A stretch of 50,719 bases of DNA from Acidobacteriota bacterium (lineage in GTDB: Bacteria > Acidobacteriota > Blastocatellia > UBA7656). The stretch spans positions 1-50,719 of the forward strand of contig JBFMDH010000046.1 in NCBI GenBank assembly GCA_040754075.1, in the 5' to 3' direction. Below are positions 8,946-18,017 of this stretch, in pieces. Made by a program: the position numbers and the translations under genes. Under the pieces are notes generated by a model. The model worked only from the letters and a program-made list of their open reading frames with translations, did not search any database and was not told where the DNA came from. Position 1 is the first letter of the stretch. Every line of letters starts with the position of its first letter.

Positions 8946-10529
8946 TTATAATTTATTTTCGCCTTGCCAGTAATATTTCAAAGCCATCTTTGCCAGTTTC
9001 CAAACTTTATTCCATTCGATATTGCCCGAATCGCCGCTGACCAGTTGTTTAAGCAGATAGCGCCCTTCGCGTTTGAACATAAACCCTTTCGCATAGGGCT
9101 TCGCCACTTCAAAGAAATTAAAATTCGGGTCAACCTGGGTGCCGATGCCTTCCAAAGTCATGATGGCGCGAACGATATAAGTGAAACTTGCCGGAATGCG
9201 AAACGGGAATTCATAAATGACGTGCGCTAAATCGAAGGTCAATTCCTTGAAGTTCACATCTTTCAATTTCAAATTCAGATAGCGGTCAAAAATTCCCTGA
9301 ATGACCGGTTTGAAACGCTCTTCTTCTTCGGGTTTGAGTTCGATGAAACCCAAACGAATCATGTCTTCAACCAAGCCGTGAACGTCTTTTTCAACGATGT
9401 GAAAGAAGGCATTGATGAGTTTGGATTGCAATTCAACGGGCATCCGCCCGACCATGCCGAAATCGAAAAACGCTAAACGCCCGTCGCGCATCACGCGCAA
9501 ATTTCCGGGATGCGGGTCGGCATGGAAAAAGCCGTCTTCAAGCAGTTGTTTGAAGTAAGTCTTTGCCAATAGTTTGATGATTTCGTGCGGCACCAATCCC
9601 GCAGCCTCTAATTCATCAACATCAGTGACTTTGAACCCTTCGATAAATTCCATCACAATGACGCGCCGCGTCGAAAAGACCGCAAAAATGCGCGGCACAT
9701 AAACCTCTCGCCACTCGACGAAATTTTGTTTGAAGACCTCTGCATTGCGAACCTCCTGCGCGTAATCCATCTCTTCGTAAATCGTCGAGCGGAATTCATT
9801 GAGGGTTCCTGTCCAATCCAGTCCGCGAATTAAATTCGGATAGCGTTCAAGCCTGGTGGTGATGCGCCGCAGAACTTTTAAATCGAATTCAATCTGTTCG
9901 GTGATATTCGGGCGTTGAATTTTTACGGCGACGGTTTGTCCGGTCTGTAAAACTGCGCGATGCACTTGTCCGAGGCTGGCGGCGGCAATCGGCGCATCAT
10001 CAAAATTTTGAAAGATGTCAGCGATTTTGACGTGCAATTCCTGTTCAACAATGCGTCGCGCCTGTTCCGAAGGGAAGGGCGGCACGCGGTCTTGCAGTTG
10101 TGTGAGTTCCTGTATGTATTCAACCGGCAGCAGGTCTGCGCGGGTGGCAAGCGTCTGCCCGATTTTAATAAATGTCGGACCCAGTTTGATTAACTTTTCG
10201 CGGAGTTTTTCGCCTTCCTCGTGCAAGGTGTCGGCTTCGGGAAAATGTTTACGCAGACGCCAATCGTAACGATTCCAGAGCAAACGCATTGAAAACAACG
10301 CAAAGGAAAGAAATATTTTCAGTAAACGCAGTAATCCCTTTAAGCCGATTTTGTGGTCTTCTGGTTGATTCGCCTTTTGATTTGTGTTGTCGAGCGGTTG
10401 AGTCTCTATTTTCGCAAGCTCATTTTTAGAGGTTAGGGGGAGGGGGCTTGGCGATTCGTTGGAAAAAGGAATAACCTTTGCCGGTTCGTTGCGCTTCGCT
10501 TCATTACCATTCAGGCGTTGTTCTTGCAT
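8946..10529 (-). CDS. ABC1/UbiB-family atypical protein kinase-like protein
   Basis: 527 residues from ATG 10529; a TTG further up at 10568 is possible. A poorly conserved, disordered N-terminus (about 70 residues) precedes the ABC1 domain. Family hallmarks are present: the KxGQ motif (FIKIGQT), the Ala-rich nucleotide loop (AAASLGQVH), an AVKIQRP lysine, the catalytic loop HADPHPGN and the metal-binding DFG. UbiB/ADCK proteins are ATPases or kinases that support isoprenoid-quinone biosynthesis and other membrane lipid processes, acting at the inner membrane. The usual C-terminal transmembrane pair is not obvious, so it may be a soluble or peripherally bound member. No quinone biosynthesis gene lies alongside, so the role is inferred only from the family. 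Confidence 0.88.
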   Translation of the reverse strand: MQEQRLNGNEAKRNEPAKVIPFSNESPSPLPLTSKNELAKIETQPLDNTNQKANQPEDHKIGLKGLLRLLKIFLSFALFSMRLLWNRYDWRLRKHFPEADTLHEEGEKLREKLIKLGPTFIKIGQTLATRADLLPVEYIQELTQLQDRVPPFPSEQARRIVEQELHVKIADIFQNFDDAPIAAASLGQVHRAVLQTGQTVAVKIQRPNITEQIEFDLKVLRRITTRLERYPNLIRGLDWTGTLNEFRSTIYEEMDYAQEVRNAEVFKQNFVEWREVYVPRIFAVFSTRRVIVMEFIEGFKVTDVDELEAAGLVPHEIIKLLAKTYFKQLLEDGFFHADPHPGNLRVMRDGRLAFFDFGMVGRMPVELQSKLINAFFHIVEKDVHGLVEDMIRLGFIELKPEEEERFKPVIQGIFDRYLNLKLKDVNFKELTFDLAHVIYEFPFRIPASFTYIVRAIMTLEGIGTQVDPNFNFFEVAKPYAKGFMFKREGRYLLKQLVSGDSGNIEWNKVWKLAKMALKYYWQGENKL

Positions 10530-10598
10530 CAAAACACCATACGAAAAATTTTCACGCGACGTTGCCAAATCTATTTTGACACATCCGGGTGAATTATA

Positions 10599-11603
10599 TC
10601 AGGAGGCGGATTTTTTGATGCCCAGCATTGCTTCAACAGTTGCGAGGTTGCGTTTGTATTGCGCGTTTTCGGGTTCAAGCTCGACAGCCCGGAGCCACTC
10701 GTTGCGGGCTTCAGGGTAGCGTTTTTGATTATACAAAGCGCCTGCCAGATTGTTGTGGTAAACGGCGATGTCACCATCCAATTTGATTGCCGATTGAAAA
10801 GCGCTTTCAGCTTCTTTGAATTTGTTCAACATCATCAAATTTAAGCCGTATTGATTGTGAATTGCGGAATTTTTCGGAGCAAGTCCAGTGGCAGTTTGGA
10901 AAAACTTATCGGCTTTATCGGGTTTACCGGTCTCGAAATAAAAGACCCCCATCGCCATTTGCCAATTAACATTTCTCGGCTCTAACTCAGTCGCCCGCTT
11001 AAATTCCTTTTCAGCGTCTTTGGTGTTTTTCTGCGCCTGCAAGGTGCGCCCAAAACCGGCGCGCAATTCGGCGTTATAGGGTTCAATGTCAATCGCTTTT
11101 TTGTATTCGCTGTTGGCTTCGTTGAATTTGCCGCTGCGCGCATACATATAACCCAGGAGGCTATGCCAACCGGCGGTTTGTGGCGCGAGGTCGATGGCTT
11201 TTTGAATTGCCTTTATCCCGTCATCCGCCCGTTGCTGGTTGAAAAGCAGAATCCCCAGGTGAATGTGATAGACCTCTTTGCTTGAATCAATATCAATGGC
11301 TTTGCGATAGGACTGCTCGGCTTCGAGATAGCGATATTGATTTTCAAGCCACCTGCCGTAATTGAAATGGTATTCGGCATTGGCAGGGGTTTTGGCATTG
11401 GGGTTTTCTGGTGGCTGAGGTTCGCCAACCGACGGCAAGGTTCTGCCGATGCTTTTCAAAACATCTGCGGGATTGATTCTCGGCAGCGCCGTTTGATTGC
11501 CCTGTTGATTGGCTTTATCGGTTTGCGCAAGTGTTTGAACGCCCACCAACATCAAAGCGAAAAACATCAACAAACCTATAAGCGAATTTTTCTTTTGTCG
11601 CAT
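10599..11603 (-). CDS. Secreted tetratricopeptide-repeat protein
   Basis: 334 residues from ATG 11603, which has AAGGA eight or so bases upstream. The open frame runs 43 codons further, over the end of the ggt gene, and those codons are not used. It has a signal peptide (NSLIGLLMFFALMLVGVQTLAQ), a short Gln/Asn-rich linker and then about seven TPRs covering residues 80-325. Conserved W/Y-G-A-P spacing is visible in 'NAEYHFNYGRWLENQYRYLEAEQSYRKAI'-type units. It probably scaffolds an envelope complex in the periplasm. It starts about 58 bases after the end of ggt on the same strand. Confidence 0.8.
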   Translation of the reverse strand: MRQKKNSLIGLLMFFALMLVGVQTLAQTDKANQQGNQTALPRINPADVLKSIGRTLPSVGEPQPPENPNAKTPANAEYHFNYGRWLENQYRYLEAEQSYRKAIDIDSSKEVYHIHLGILLFNQQRADDGIKAIQKAIDLAPQTAGWHSLLGYMYARSGKFNEANSEYKKAIDIEPYNAELRAGFGRTLQAQKNTKDAEKEFKRATELEPRNVNWQMAMGVFYFETGKPDKADKFFQTATGLAPKNSAIHNQYGLNLMMLNKFKEAESAFQSAIKLDGDIAVYHNNLAGALYNQKRYPEARNEWLRAVELEPENAQYKRNLATVEAMLGIKKSAS

Positions 11604-11661
11604 TGGACACATCCTTTTATGCAGAATGCGGAGCTGAAGTAAAAACTGAAATTTACCGGAT

Positions 11662-13395
11662 TCAATAGCCAACCGCCTGACCGCCGCGTCGGGCGTCGGA
11701 TGCGCCGAGCCGCATACCGGTTTTCCAGTCAATCATAATGCCATGCGCATCACCGATGTAACTGGCGACATCTTCGGTGGCTCCGCCTGCGCCCGTCCGT
11801 TTAGGAAAGAGATGCCCGCGCCGTTCCAGTTCCTTGCGGGTGTCGGCGTTTAAGCCGAACGGCTCGTAACGAATTTCATCGGGCATCCATTGATGATGAA
11901 AGCGCGGCGCATCTATCGCCTCTTGAATATTCATTCCGTAATCAATGACATTGACGACGACCTGTAAAACCGTGTTGATGATGGTTGGACCACCCGGACT
12001 GCCAACCGCAAACCAGACCTTGCCATCTTTCAAAATAATCGTCGGCGTCATTGCCGAAAGCGGGCGTTTGCGCGGTTGAATGGCGTTGTTTTCACTTTGC
12101 AATAATCCGAACATATTTGGCACGCCGACTTTAGAAGTAAAATCATCCATTTCGTTATTGAGCAAAACGCCTGTGCCTTTGGCGGTCGCGCCCGAACCGT
12201 AACTGCCGTTCAAAGTATAAGTATTCGACACCACATTGCCTTCTTTATCGACGACCGTGTAATGCGTCGTCTCTGTCGATTCATAAGTAGTCGGCGCACC
12301 GGCTTTGATTTGTGCGCTCGGCGTAGCGTGTTGCATATCGATGGTTTTGACCATTTCGTTGGCATATTTTTTCGCGATGATGCCTTCGGTTGGCACTTTG
12401 ACGAAATCGGCATCACCCATGAATTCGGCGCGGTCGGCAAAGGCGCGTTTCATGGCTTCCACCAGCAGGTGAACATGGTCTGAGGAATTATGCGGGATTT
12501 TGCCGAGTTCATAATGTTCGAGCATATTGAGCATTTGAATCAAATGCGCGCCGCCCGATGAAGGGGGTGGCATGGTCAAAATTTCACAGCCGCGATATTT
12601 GCCAACCAGAGGTTTACGAATCGTCGCTTCATAATCTTTCAAATCTTTCAAAGTGATGAGTCCGCCGTGGGCTTTCATATCGGCGACAATCATCTCTGCG
12701 GTTTTGCCTTCGTAAAAATCGCGCCAGTTTTTCTGGATGCGGGCAAAAGTGGCGGCGAGTTCCGGTTGAACCAATCGTTCGCCTTCGTCATAGAATTTGC
12801 CATCGCGCAAAAAGATACGATTGCTGTCGGGAAATTGCGCGAGCAGTTTCGAGGTGCCTTTCAAACTGCGAGCCAGATGATAATTCACCTCAAAGCCTTC
12901 GGCGGCAAGCCTGCGGGCAGGTTCAACCACCTGCGTCCAATTCAACTTGCCGTGGCGCGCTAAAGCCAGGTGCATGCCGTAGACGCTGCCGGGAACGCCT
13001 GTGGCTTTATAGCCGACGGTTGACGCGCCTTTAATCACCTCGCCGTTTTTATCGAGGTACATATCGCGTGAAGCGGCAAGCGGCGCGCGTTCGCGATAGT
13101 CGATGACTTCGGTGTCGCCATTGGCTTTGCGAATCACCATAAATCCGCCGCCGCCTAAATTGCCCGCCGAGGGCCAGGTCACGGCAAGCGCGAGTCCTAC
13201 GGCAACCGCTGCATCAATCGCATTGCCGCCGCGTTTCATGATTTCAACGCCGACGCGGGAAGCGATTTCACTGGTCGAGGCGACCACGCCGTGACGGGCG
13301 CGCACCGGTTCTCGCGAAACCGCTGGCGCTGTGGTGACAAAGGTTGTGACGATAAGCGAAACGGCAAGGTAAACGACGAAGATTTTTCTTCTCAT
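11662..13395 (-). CDS. ggt: Gamma-glutamyltransferase
   Basis: 577 residues with a signal peptide (about 1-27) and the full GGT fold. The precursor should cleave itself before the catalytic threonine of ETTHYTVVDKEGNVVSNTYT. That residue is Thr376, which becomes the N-terminus of the small subunit. Other signatures are GNLGGGGFMVI (79-88), the PPPSSGG loop (277-282) and GSPGGPTIINTV with 'EAIDAPRFHHQW' near the C-terminus. It cleaves glutathione and other gamma-glutamyl compounds in the periplasm, releasing amino acids or transferring the glutamyl group. AGGAG precedes the ATG. Length and motifs are normal. Confidence 0.95.
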   Translation of the reverse strand: MRRKIFVVYLAVSLIVTTFVTTAPAVSREPVRARHGVVASTSEIASRVGVEIMKRGGNAIDAAVAVGLALAVTWPSAGNLGGGGFMVIRKANGDTEVIDYRERAPLAASRDMYLDKNGEVIKGASTVGYKATGVPGSVYGMHLALARHGKLNWTQVVEPARRLAAEGFEVNYHLARSLKGTSKLLAQFPDSNRIFLRDGKFYDEGERLVQPELAATFARIQKNWRDFYEGKTAEMIVADMKAHGGLITLKDLKDYEATIRKPLVGKYRGCEILTMPPPSSGGAHLIQMLNMLEHYELGKIPHNSSDHVHLLVEAMKRAFADRAEFMGDADFVKVPTEGIIAKKYANEMVKTIDMQHATPSAQIKAGAPTTYESTETTHYTVVDKEGNVVSNTYTLNGSYGSGATAKGTGVLLNNEMDDFTSKVGVPNMFGLLQSENNAIQPRKRPLSAMTPTIILKDGKVWFAVGSPGGPTIINTVLQVVVNVIDYGMNIQEAIDAPRFHHQWMPDEIRYEPFGLNADTRKELERRGHLFPKRTGAGGATEDVASYIGDAHGIMIDWKTGMRLGASDARRGGQAVGY

Positions 13396-13462
13396 AAGGC
13401 TCCTGTTGACAAGCTGATTTTCGCAGAATGCGCGTGAAGCTATTTTCTATGCGGCAGACGAA

Positions 13463-14074
13463 TTAAGCAACTTTGAGATAAACGTCTTTAAGCAACAGCG
13501 TACAATCAGTGGATTCAAACTGCACGATGTCATCCGGATTGGTGAATTTTTTATACGTCCAGATATTCTCGGCTTGCTTGATAAACTGTTCAATGCAGTA
13601 AGGGGTTTGCGCAATCAGTAGATATTCCCTCAACGAGTCAAGGGATTGATAATCCTGAAATTTTTTGCCCCGGTCATAAAGTTCGGTGGATTCTGATAGA
13701 ACTTCGATAATCACGGTCGGGTTTAACAATGAATCCTTTTGTTCATCAGCAAATAGCTGTTCGCCGCAAACAATCGAGATGTCCGGATACCTGCCTTGAT
13801 TCAGCTTTTCGATTTTCACGCGCATATCACTGGGATAAACTTCGCAATCACCTTCCAATGTTTGATTGCTTAATGTGCGAAGGACATTCCTGACGATTCG
13901 ATTGTGATTTGTGCTTGCGCCCGCCATCAAAAACATTTCGCCAGCAACGAATTCGCTTTTGATTTCAGCGTTGCGTTCGATAGCCAAATATTCTGCAAAG
14001 GTTAAACGATGTTGCGGATTTGCTGCCACCTGAAAAACTCCTGTATTTATCGGGTTTTCTTCAGCACCAAGCAT
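13463..14074 (-). CDS. Uma2-family (DUF820, PD-(D/E)XK-like) putative endonuclease
   Basis: 203 residues, typical for the Uma2 family. Signatures: 'LTFAEYLAIERNAEIKSEFVAGEMFLMAGAS' at the start (E-x-K and G-E motifs), NHNRIVRNVLRTL, then YPSDMRVKI, YPDISIVCGE and NPTVIIEVLSEST. The last two hold the Asp and Glu-x-x-Ser pattern of the PD-(D/E)XK nuclease core. It ends with 'REYLLIAQTPYCIEQF'. These proteins are abundant in cyanobacteria and acidobacteria and are thought to be nucleases, perhaps transposon-derived, but no function is established. It lies 7 bases downstream of the prepilin peptidase gene, so the two may be co-transcribed. Confidence 0.85.
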   Translation of the reverse strand: MLGAEENPINTGVFQVAANPQHRLTFAEYLAIERNAEIKSEFVAGEMFLMAGASTNHNRIVRNVLRTLSNQTLEGDCEVYPSDMRVKIEKLNQGRYPDISIVCGEQLFADEQKDSLLNPTVIIEVLSESTELYDRGKKFQDYQSLDSLREYLLIAQTPYCIEQFIKQAENIWTYKKFTNPDDIVQFESTDCTLLLKDVYLKVA

Positions 14075-14081
14075 AATGGGT

Positions 14082-14957
14082 TCACTTGTACATAGACAAG
14101 TACCAGTTCAGAAAGCTCTGCCCGACAAAGAGGGAAATCAGCGCGGCGGGACCTAAAAAGACGCCGAAAGGAATTTCCATTTTCATGTTGCCGCCGCGCA
14201 TGGCAATCAACGACACGCCGATGATTGAACCTAAAAGCGAAGCGAGAAATATCGTCAAGGCGGTGAGTTGCCAGCCCAAAAACGCGCCGACAAACAGCAT
14301 CATCTTCACATCGCCAAGCCCCATGCCTTCGACTTTTCGCAAACGATAATAGGCTTCGCGCACCAACCAGAGACTGCCGCCGCCAACCAGCGCGCCAATG
14401 GCGGAACCAATGAGCGCTACTGACCAATCGGGCAAACCGGTCAAATGAAAAGTTTCCCGTGTTGTCGATGTGATTGTCGGGTCGGGGGCGATTTCGCGCA
14501 ACACGAACATCACCAGCAAAGCGGGCTTGGTGATGACATCAGGCAAGAGTTTATGTCTAAGGTCGATAAATACGAGCGGCACGATGACCGACACGAAAAC
14601 GATATTGGCAACCAGATGCAGGTAAAATTGCAGGGTTTGCCATTCATAGGAGAATTGATTGCGGACTTTGAGAAAGCACAAAAAATAGAGGATGCCGACC
14701 AGGAGTTCGACCATCGGATAGATTGGCGAAATCGGCGCTTTGCAACTGCGACATTTGCCGCCGAGCATTAGATAACCCAGCACCGGGATATTGTCATAAG
14801 CCTTTATCGGCGTATTGCAATGCGGGCAATGCGAACCGGGAAAGACGATGGATTCGCGAAGCGGAACCCGGTAAATAACAACGTTGAGAAAACTGCCAAT
14901 CAACAATCCGAAAATCGTAACCACAACGCCGACCGGAAAATCTGCGGGAATATTCAT
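14082..14957 (-). CDS. pilD: Prepilin peptidase / N-methyltransferase (A24 family)
   Basis: 291 residues, eight or so transmembrane helices. The N-terminal DiS_P_DiS domain carries two zinc-binding CxxC pairs (CPHCNTPIKAYDNIPVLGYL ... CRSCKAPIS, about residues 44-83). The aspartyl peptidase domain holds the two catalytic aspartates in 'VFIDLRHKLLPD' and 'GLGDVKMM'. It cleaves the leader peptides of type IV pilins and type II secretion pseudopilins at the inner membrane and methylates the new N-terminus. No pilin genes are visible nearby. The start at ATG 14957 has an AGG-type ribosome site. Confidence 0.93.
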   Translation of the reverse strand: MNIPADFPVGVVVTIFGLLIGSFLNVVIYRVPLRESIVFPGSHCPHCNTPIKAYDNIPVLGYLMLGGKCRSCKAPISPIYPMVELLVGILYFLCFLKVRNQFSYEWQTLQFYLHLVANIVFVSVIVPLVFIDLRHKLLPDVITKPALLVMFVLREIAPDPTITSTTRETFHLTGLPDWSVALIGSAIGALVGGGSLWLVREAYYRLRKVEGMGLGDVKMMLFVGAFLGWQLTALTIFLASLLGSIIGVSLIAMRGGNMKMEIPFGVFLGPAALISLFVGQSFLNWYLSMYK

Positions 14958-15036
14958 CTGAGCCTTTCTGACAGATGGGAATTAGGGCTACAGGGATTAA
15001 ATTGGTGTGTTGTCATCTTGTCAAGAATATTTATTC

Positions 15037-15225
15037 TCACCTTACATCCGCAGTTATTGCAGACGCCTTTGAGCGATTTAGCGCTTCGCCCTCCTCAACC
15101 CTTGTCAGAGCCTGAGTGAAGTTACCTAAACGATGGGTAAAGTCGCTCATTTGTGGTGAAATTAACTCAATATTTATCCGGTTTTCGGGTATTTCCAGAT
15201 GCTCCACCTGCTTCTGAACTGGCAT
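15037..15225 (-). CDS. Small protein of unknown function
   Basis: A 62-residue frame with no recognised family. It is supported mainly by a strong ribosome binding site (AAGGAG, eight bases before the ATG at 15225) and by a clean amphipathic composition (QMSDFTHRLGNFTQALTRVEEGEALN is helix-like). It lies between pilD and the divergent CARDB gene. It could equally be a chance frame; a conserved homologue would settle it. Confidence 0.45.
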   Translation of the reverse strand: MPVQKQVEHLEIPENRINIELISPQMSDFTHRLGNFTQALTRVEEGEALNRSKASAITADVR

Positions 15226-15250
15226 ATAACTTGCTCCTTATACTCCTAAG

Positions 15251-15278
15251 TTGAACAATACTTACCTGCCGTTATGAT
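15251..15278 (+). promoter_or_regulatory. Predicted sigma-70 promoter for the CARDB protein
   Basis: TTGAAC (15251-15256), a 16-base spacer and TATGAT (15273-15278) form a near-consensus sigma-70 promoter about 75 bases before the start of the CARDB gene on the plus strand. Confidence 0.5.
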
Positions 15279-15352
15279 TTCGTGAACCGCCTACACCCGA
15301 CGTGTTCGATGAGCGGGAAGAGAGAAAATCCTTTTTCTAAAAGGAGGGTGAC

Positions 15353-15871
15353 ATGAAAACCAAATCAATTTCAATTTTTCTTGCAGTTAGTTTCATCCTC
15401 GTTTCCTGGACAGGGGCTACATCTACTTCGACGTCCGGCGCGACGCCTCAGATTGCTTATCCAGACCTGGTTAGCTCAATAAAGGTCATTGGTGACATCA
15501 AAGTCGTCGATGGCTCGGCAAGAGTTCCGATTGCGGTTGTCGTAAAAAATCAAGGCAACGCTCCGGCTGCCAGATTCAAAGTCTCGCTTGATTATCGCCG
15601 ACCTGATGGACGCATCTTTGCCGTGATGTTCGCCGTTCCCGGTCAAAGCGACCAATGGTCTCCCTGGACAAGAACCAATCTGCTTGCCGGTAAGAGCGTG
15701 ACGTTTACAGGAGATGCAGTCTTTAATCCTTCCACACACGGGGTGAGAGTTTCACTCTGGGCTATCGCCGATAGCTGTGCCGGCGACGAATTCGTGGAAG
15801 ATTACTGCCGTGTAAAAGAGCGCAACGAAAATAACAATAAATCTGCTGCCCTGACCATCAATCTGCCCTGA
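15353..15871 (+). CDS. Secreted CARDB-domain protein
   Basis: 172 residues with a signal peptide (SISIFLAVSFILVSWTGA) followed by one CARDB-like beta-sandwich (cell-adhesion domain in bacteria): 'YPDLVSSIKVIGDIKVVDGSARVPIAVVVKNQGNAPAARFKVSLDY' and a terminal 'ERNENNNKSAALTINL'. This pattern, with N-x-G-x-A in the strand and 'E.nE.NN' near the end, is typical for the family. Two Cys residues (CAGDEFVEDYC) could form a disulphide. A very good ribosome site (AAGGAGGGTG) precedes the ATG. The function is probably structural or adhesive at the cell surface; no partner is visible. Confidence 0.8.
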   Translation: MKTKSISIFLAVSFILVSWTGATSTSTSGATPQIAYPDLVSSIKVIGDIKVVDGSARVPIAVVVKNQGNAPAARFKVSLDYRRPDGRIFAVMFAVPGQSDQWSPWTRTNLLAGKSVTFTGDAVFNPSTHGVRVSLWAIADSCAGDEFVEDYCRVKERNENNNKSAALTINLP

Positions 15872-16312
15872 CCATTACCTGAATGATGCGAGGGCGGAAA
15901 CTTGTTCTTTTCGCCAATCTTTGAATTAACCGCTGCCTCCGCGATAGCCCGGTCAGTTGCTCGTATCTGATGAGGAAACAATCCAGCCGGGCTAGCGGTT
16001 GGCGGTAATAAATGACCTGAGCATCCGTGGGAAATGACCATTCGTAATTGCTTGGCGAGCACCCACCCCGTAAAGCGGCTGTATTTCTATTGCTTGCCGG
16101 GTTTCAATGTATCTGAGGCAACAACCAAGTGCCGGTTTAGGGTGTTAGGGCGCTTGAACCTGCTTGCGCACAGTTGTGTGAATCCTTTAGTCTAGGTTCC
16201 CGTTTATTCAAAGTTACAACTCATCATCAGGTAACAGCAAAGAATCAAAATTGCGAATTTCAACTAACAGTAGATTCGCAATGTTAGTGGGAACAAAACA
16301 CGGGCTACCGGC
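15872..16312. other. 440-base intergenic region without a recognised gene
   Basis: Between the CARDB gene and the GT4 glycosyltransferase. I see only short chance frames without ribosome sites, no tRNA-like structure and no clear terminator. The promoter of the glycosyltransferase must lie here but I cannot assign it. Confidence 0.5.
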
Positions 16313-17419
16313 ATGAGAATTCTGCAAATCTGTTCGGCAAGCGAAATGGGCGGCGGCGAAGTTCATGTCGCCGATCTGGTTCGCGCCCTCGCCTCTCGCG
16401 GTCATGCGGTTTATCTGGCAGTTCGCCCGAACAGCCCGCTGCGTGAACCGCTTGCCGGGGTCATCGCTTCGTGGCAGGAGTTGCCGCTTCGCAATTCGCT
16501 CGATGTGCAATCGAGCAAAGCCATCGCCGAATTGATTATTAAAAATCGCATTGAGATTGTTCACGCGCATCTTGGCAGAGATTATTTCATTGCCGCGATG
16601 GCTGCGCGACGCGCCAAGAATTGCAAACTGGTTTTAACCCGCCATCATTACCTGCCGATGAAAAGCAATCCGATTTATCGCTGGATGCTCGAAAATGTTT
16701 CGGCATTCATCGCGGTTTCCGATAGCGTAAAAAATTCTATTCTGGAACGCATCGCGCCCGCTCCTGAAAAAGTGCAGGTCATCCCCAACTGGATTGACCC
16801 GACGCGCTTTCATACGATTGACCGTGAAGCGGCGCGCGCCATGTTTCAAATCCGCGCCCCGCTTTCGGTTGCCTGCATCGGACAACTCACTCCTGAAAAA
16901 GGGCAGGAAGAGTTCGTCCGCGCCATCGGGCAGATTTCACAACGCCGTTCGGATGTCGAATATTTAATTGCCGGTGTCGAACAGGAAGACGGCGAACCGT
17001 TCACTCATCGGTTGAAAGAACTTGCGGAGTTTTTAGGCATCGCCGGTCGCATACGCTTTATGGGCTATGTGCATCACATTCCTGAACTGCTTGCAGCGGT
17101 CGATGTCGTCGTCGTGCCTTCGTGGGACGAAGGGTTTTCGCTGGTCACCATTGAAGCGCTGGCTTGTCGCCGGGCGGTGCTTGCCTCAAATGTCGGCGGC
17201 ATCAGAGGCATCATCAAAGACAATGTCACCGGCGCGTTATTCCCGGCGCGGGAGGTGAATGCGCTGGCGCAAAAATTACTCTGGATACTGGCGGATTCGA
17301 CAATGCGCGACCGGCTTGCCATGCAAGGGCAGATTGATGCCAGCGCGCGGTTTGGTCGCGATAATGTGATTGATCAAATCGAAGCGTTGTACACCGGCTT
17401 GCTCACTAAAAAATCCTAA
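16313..17419 (+). CDS. GT4-family glycosyltransferase
   Basis: 368 residues with the GT-B fold. The N-terminal Rossmann half begins MRILQICSASEMGGGEVHVADLVRAL, including the GGGE/HV acceptor-side motif common in GT4. The nucleotide-sugar half carries 'PNWIDPTRF', 'VACIGQLTPEKGQ' and the donor-binding E-x7-E block in 'VVVPSWDEGFSLVTIEALAC'. This is the usual retaining glycosyltransferase of lipopolysaccharide, exopolysaccharide or glycolipid synthesis, acting at the cytoplasmic face of the inner membrane. No wzx/wzy or sugar-nucleotide gene is adjacent, so the product cannot be named. It converges with the metallopeptidase-like gene, with only 4 bases between their ends. Confidence 0.9.
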   Translation: MRILQICSASEMGGGEVHVADLVRALASRGHAVYLAVRPNSPLREPLAGVIASWQELPLRNSLDVQSSKAIAELIIKNRIEIVHAHLGRDYFIAAMAARRAKNCKLVLTRHHYLPMKSNPIYRWMLENVSAFIAVSDSVKNSILERIAPAPEKVQVIPNWIDPTRFHTIDREAARAMFQIRAPLSVACIGQLTPEKGQEEFVRAIGQISQRRSDVEYLIAGVEQEDGEPFTHRLKELAEFLGIAGRIRFMGYVHHIPELLAAVDVVVVPSWDEGFSLVTIEALACRRAVLASNVGGIRGIIKDNVTGALFPAREVNALAQKLLWILADSTMRDRLAMQGQIDASARFGRDNVIDQIEALYTGLLTKKS

Positions 17420-17423
17420 GCCA

Positions 17424-17963
17424 TTAAATCAATGCGCCGTATACTTCAAACTCAAAATCTTCGCCGTGTTCAAGCAGCGCGTCCGGCGTGCCATCGCCAT
17501 CCACATCAATCGTTTTGCCATCGGTAAAGCGCCCGTGGCTTTGCCAATCTCCCCAGTGACAGAGTTCATGCAAAATCGTCGCGCCGATTTTTAAAACCGG
17601 TTTTCCCGATATGGTATTTCCGGTTCGCGGTTTGCCGGTTTGGAATTCAGTTGCCAAAATCTCTTCGATACAAATTGAAAAGGGAATCAGCGCAGTGCCG
17701 TTGGGCAATTTCGGCGGACTGGTGACCAGCGGTGGAGTAAATCCAAAAACTTTTTTCCCCTTATAATCGGTCAACCCGGAAACCAACTGAATCCTTGGAA
17801 AAGTGCCCGGTGTCAAGGCGTGAATCAATGCCGCTTTCGTCGCAAATCCATGTCTTAAAAAAGCCGAACTAATTGCAGGAATCGAATGAATCTTTGAAAG
17901 TTCATTCATTACATAATTGAAAAGTTTCGGATGCGAATGCTTGCCCCAGTTGTGCGCTATCAT
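17424..17963 (-). CDS. Stand-alone HExxH zinc metallopeptidase resembling the Tox-MPTase3 polymorphic-toxin domain
   Basis: 179 residues. The core is ILHELCHWGDWQ (about residues 129-140) with the HExxH zinc motif HELCH. A downstream acidic segment 'LLEHGEDFEFEVYG' probably supplies the third ligand. From memory this layout (HEL.HwGD ... eFE...YG) resembles the predicted metallopeptidase toxin domain Tox-MPTase3, which is normally the C-terminal warhead of long polymorphic toxins. Here it is an independent protein without signal peptide, delivery domain or visible immunity gene. A strong ribosome site (AGGAGG) precedes the ATG. It could instead be a housekeeping or stress peptidase. Confidence 0.65.
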   Translation of the reverse strand: MIAHNWGKHSHPKLFNYVMNELSKIHSIPAISSAFLRHGFATKAALIHALTPGTFPRIQLVSGLTDYKGKKVFGFTPPLVTSPPKLPNGTALIPFSICIEEILATEFQTGKPRTGNTISGKPVLKIGATILHELCHWGDWQSHGRFTDGKTIDVDGDGTPDALLEHGEDFEFEVYGALI

Positions 17964-18017
17964 TGATTTGCCTCCTGTGGCGAACTGTAGCTGAAATTTT
18001 CACGGCGACGCATGAAG

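Noticed and set aside
15802..16062. 86-residue minus-strand frame after the CARDB gene
   Set aside because: It overlaps the CARDB gene, has no ribosome site and no recognisable domain.
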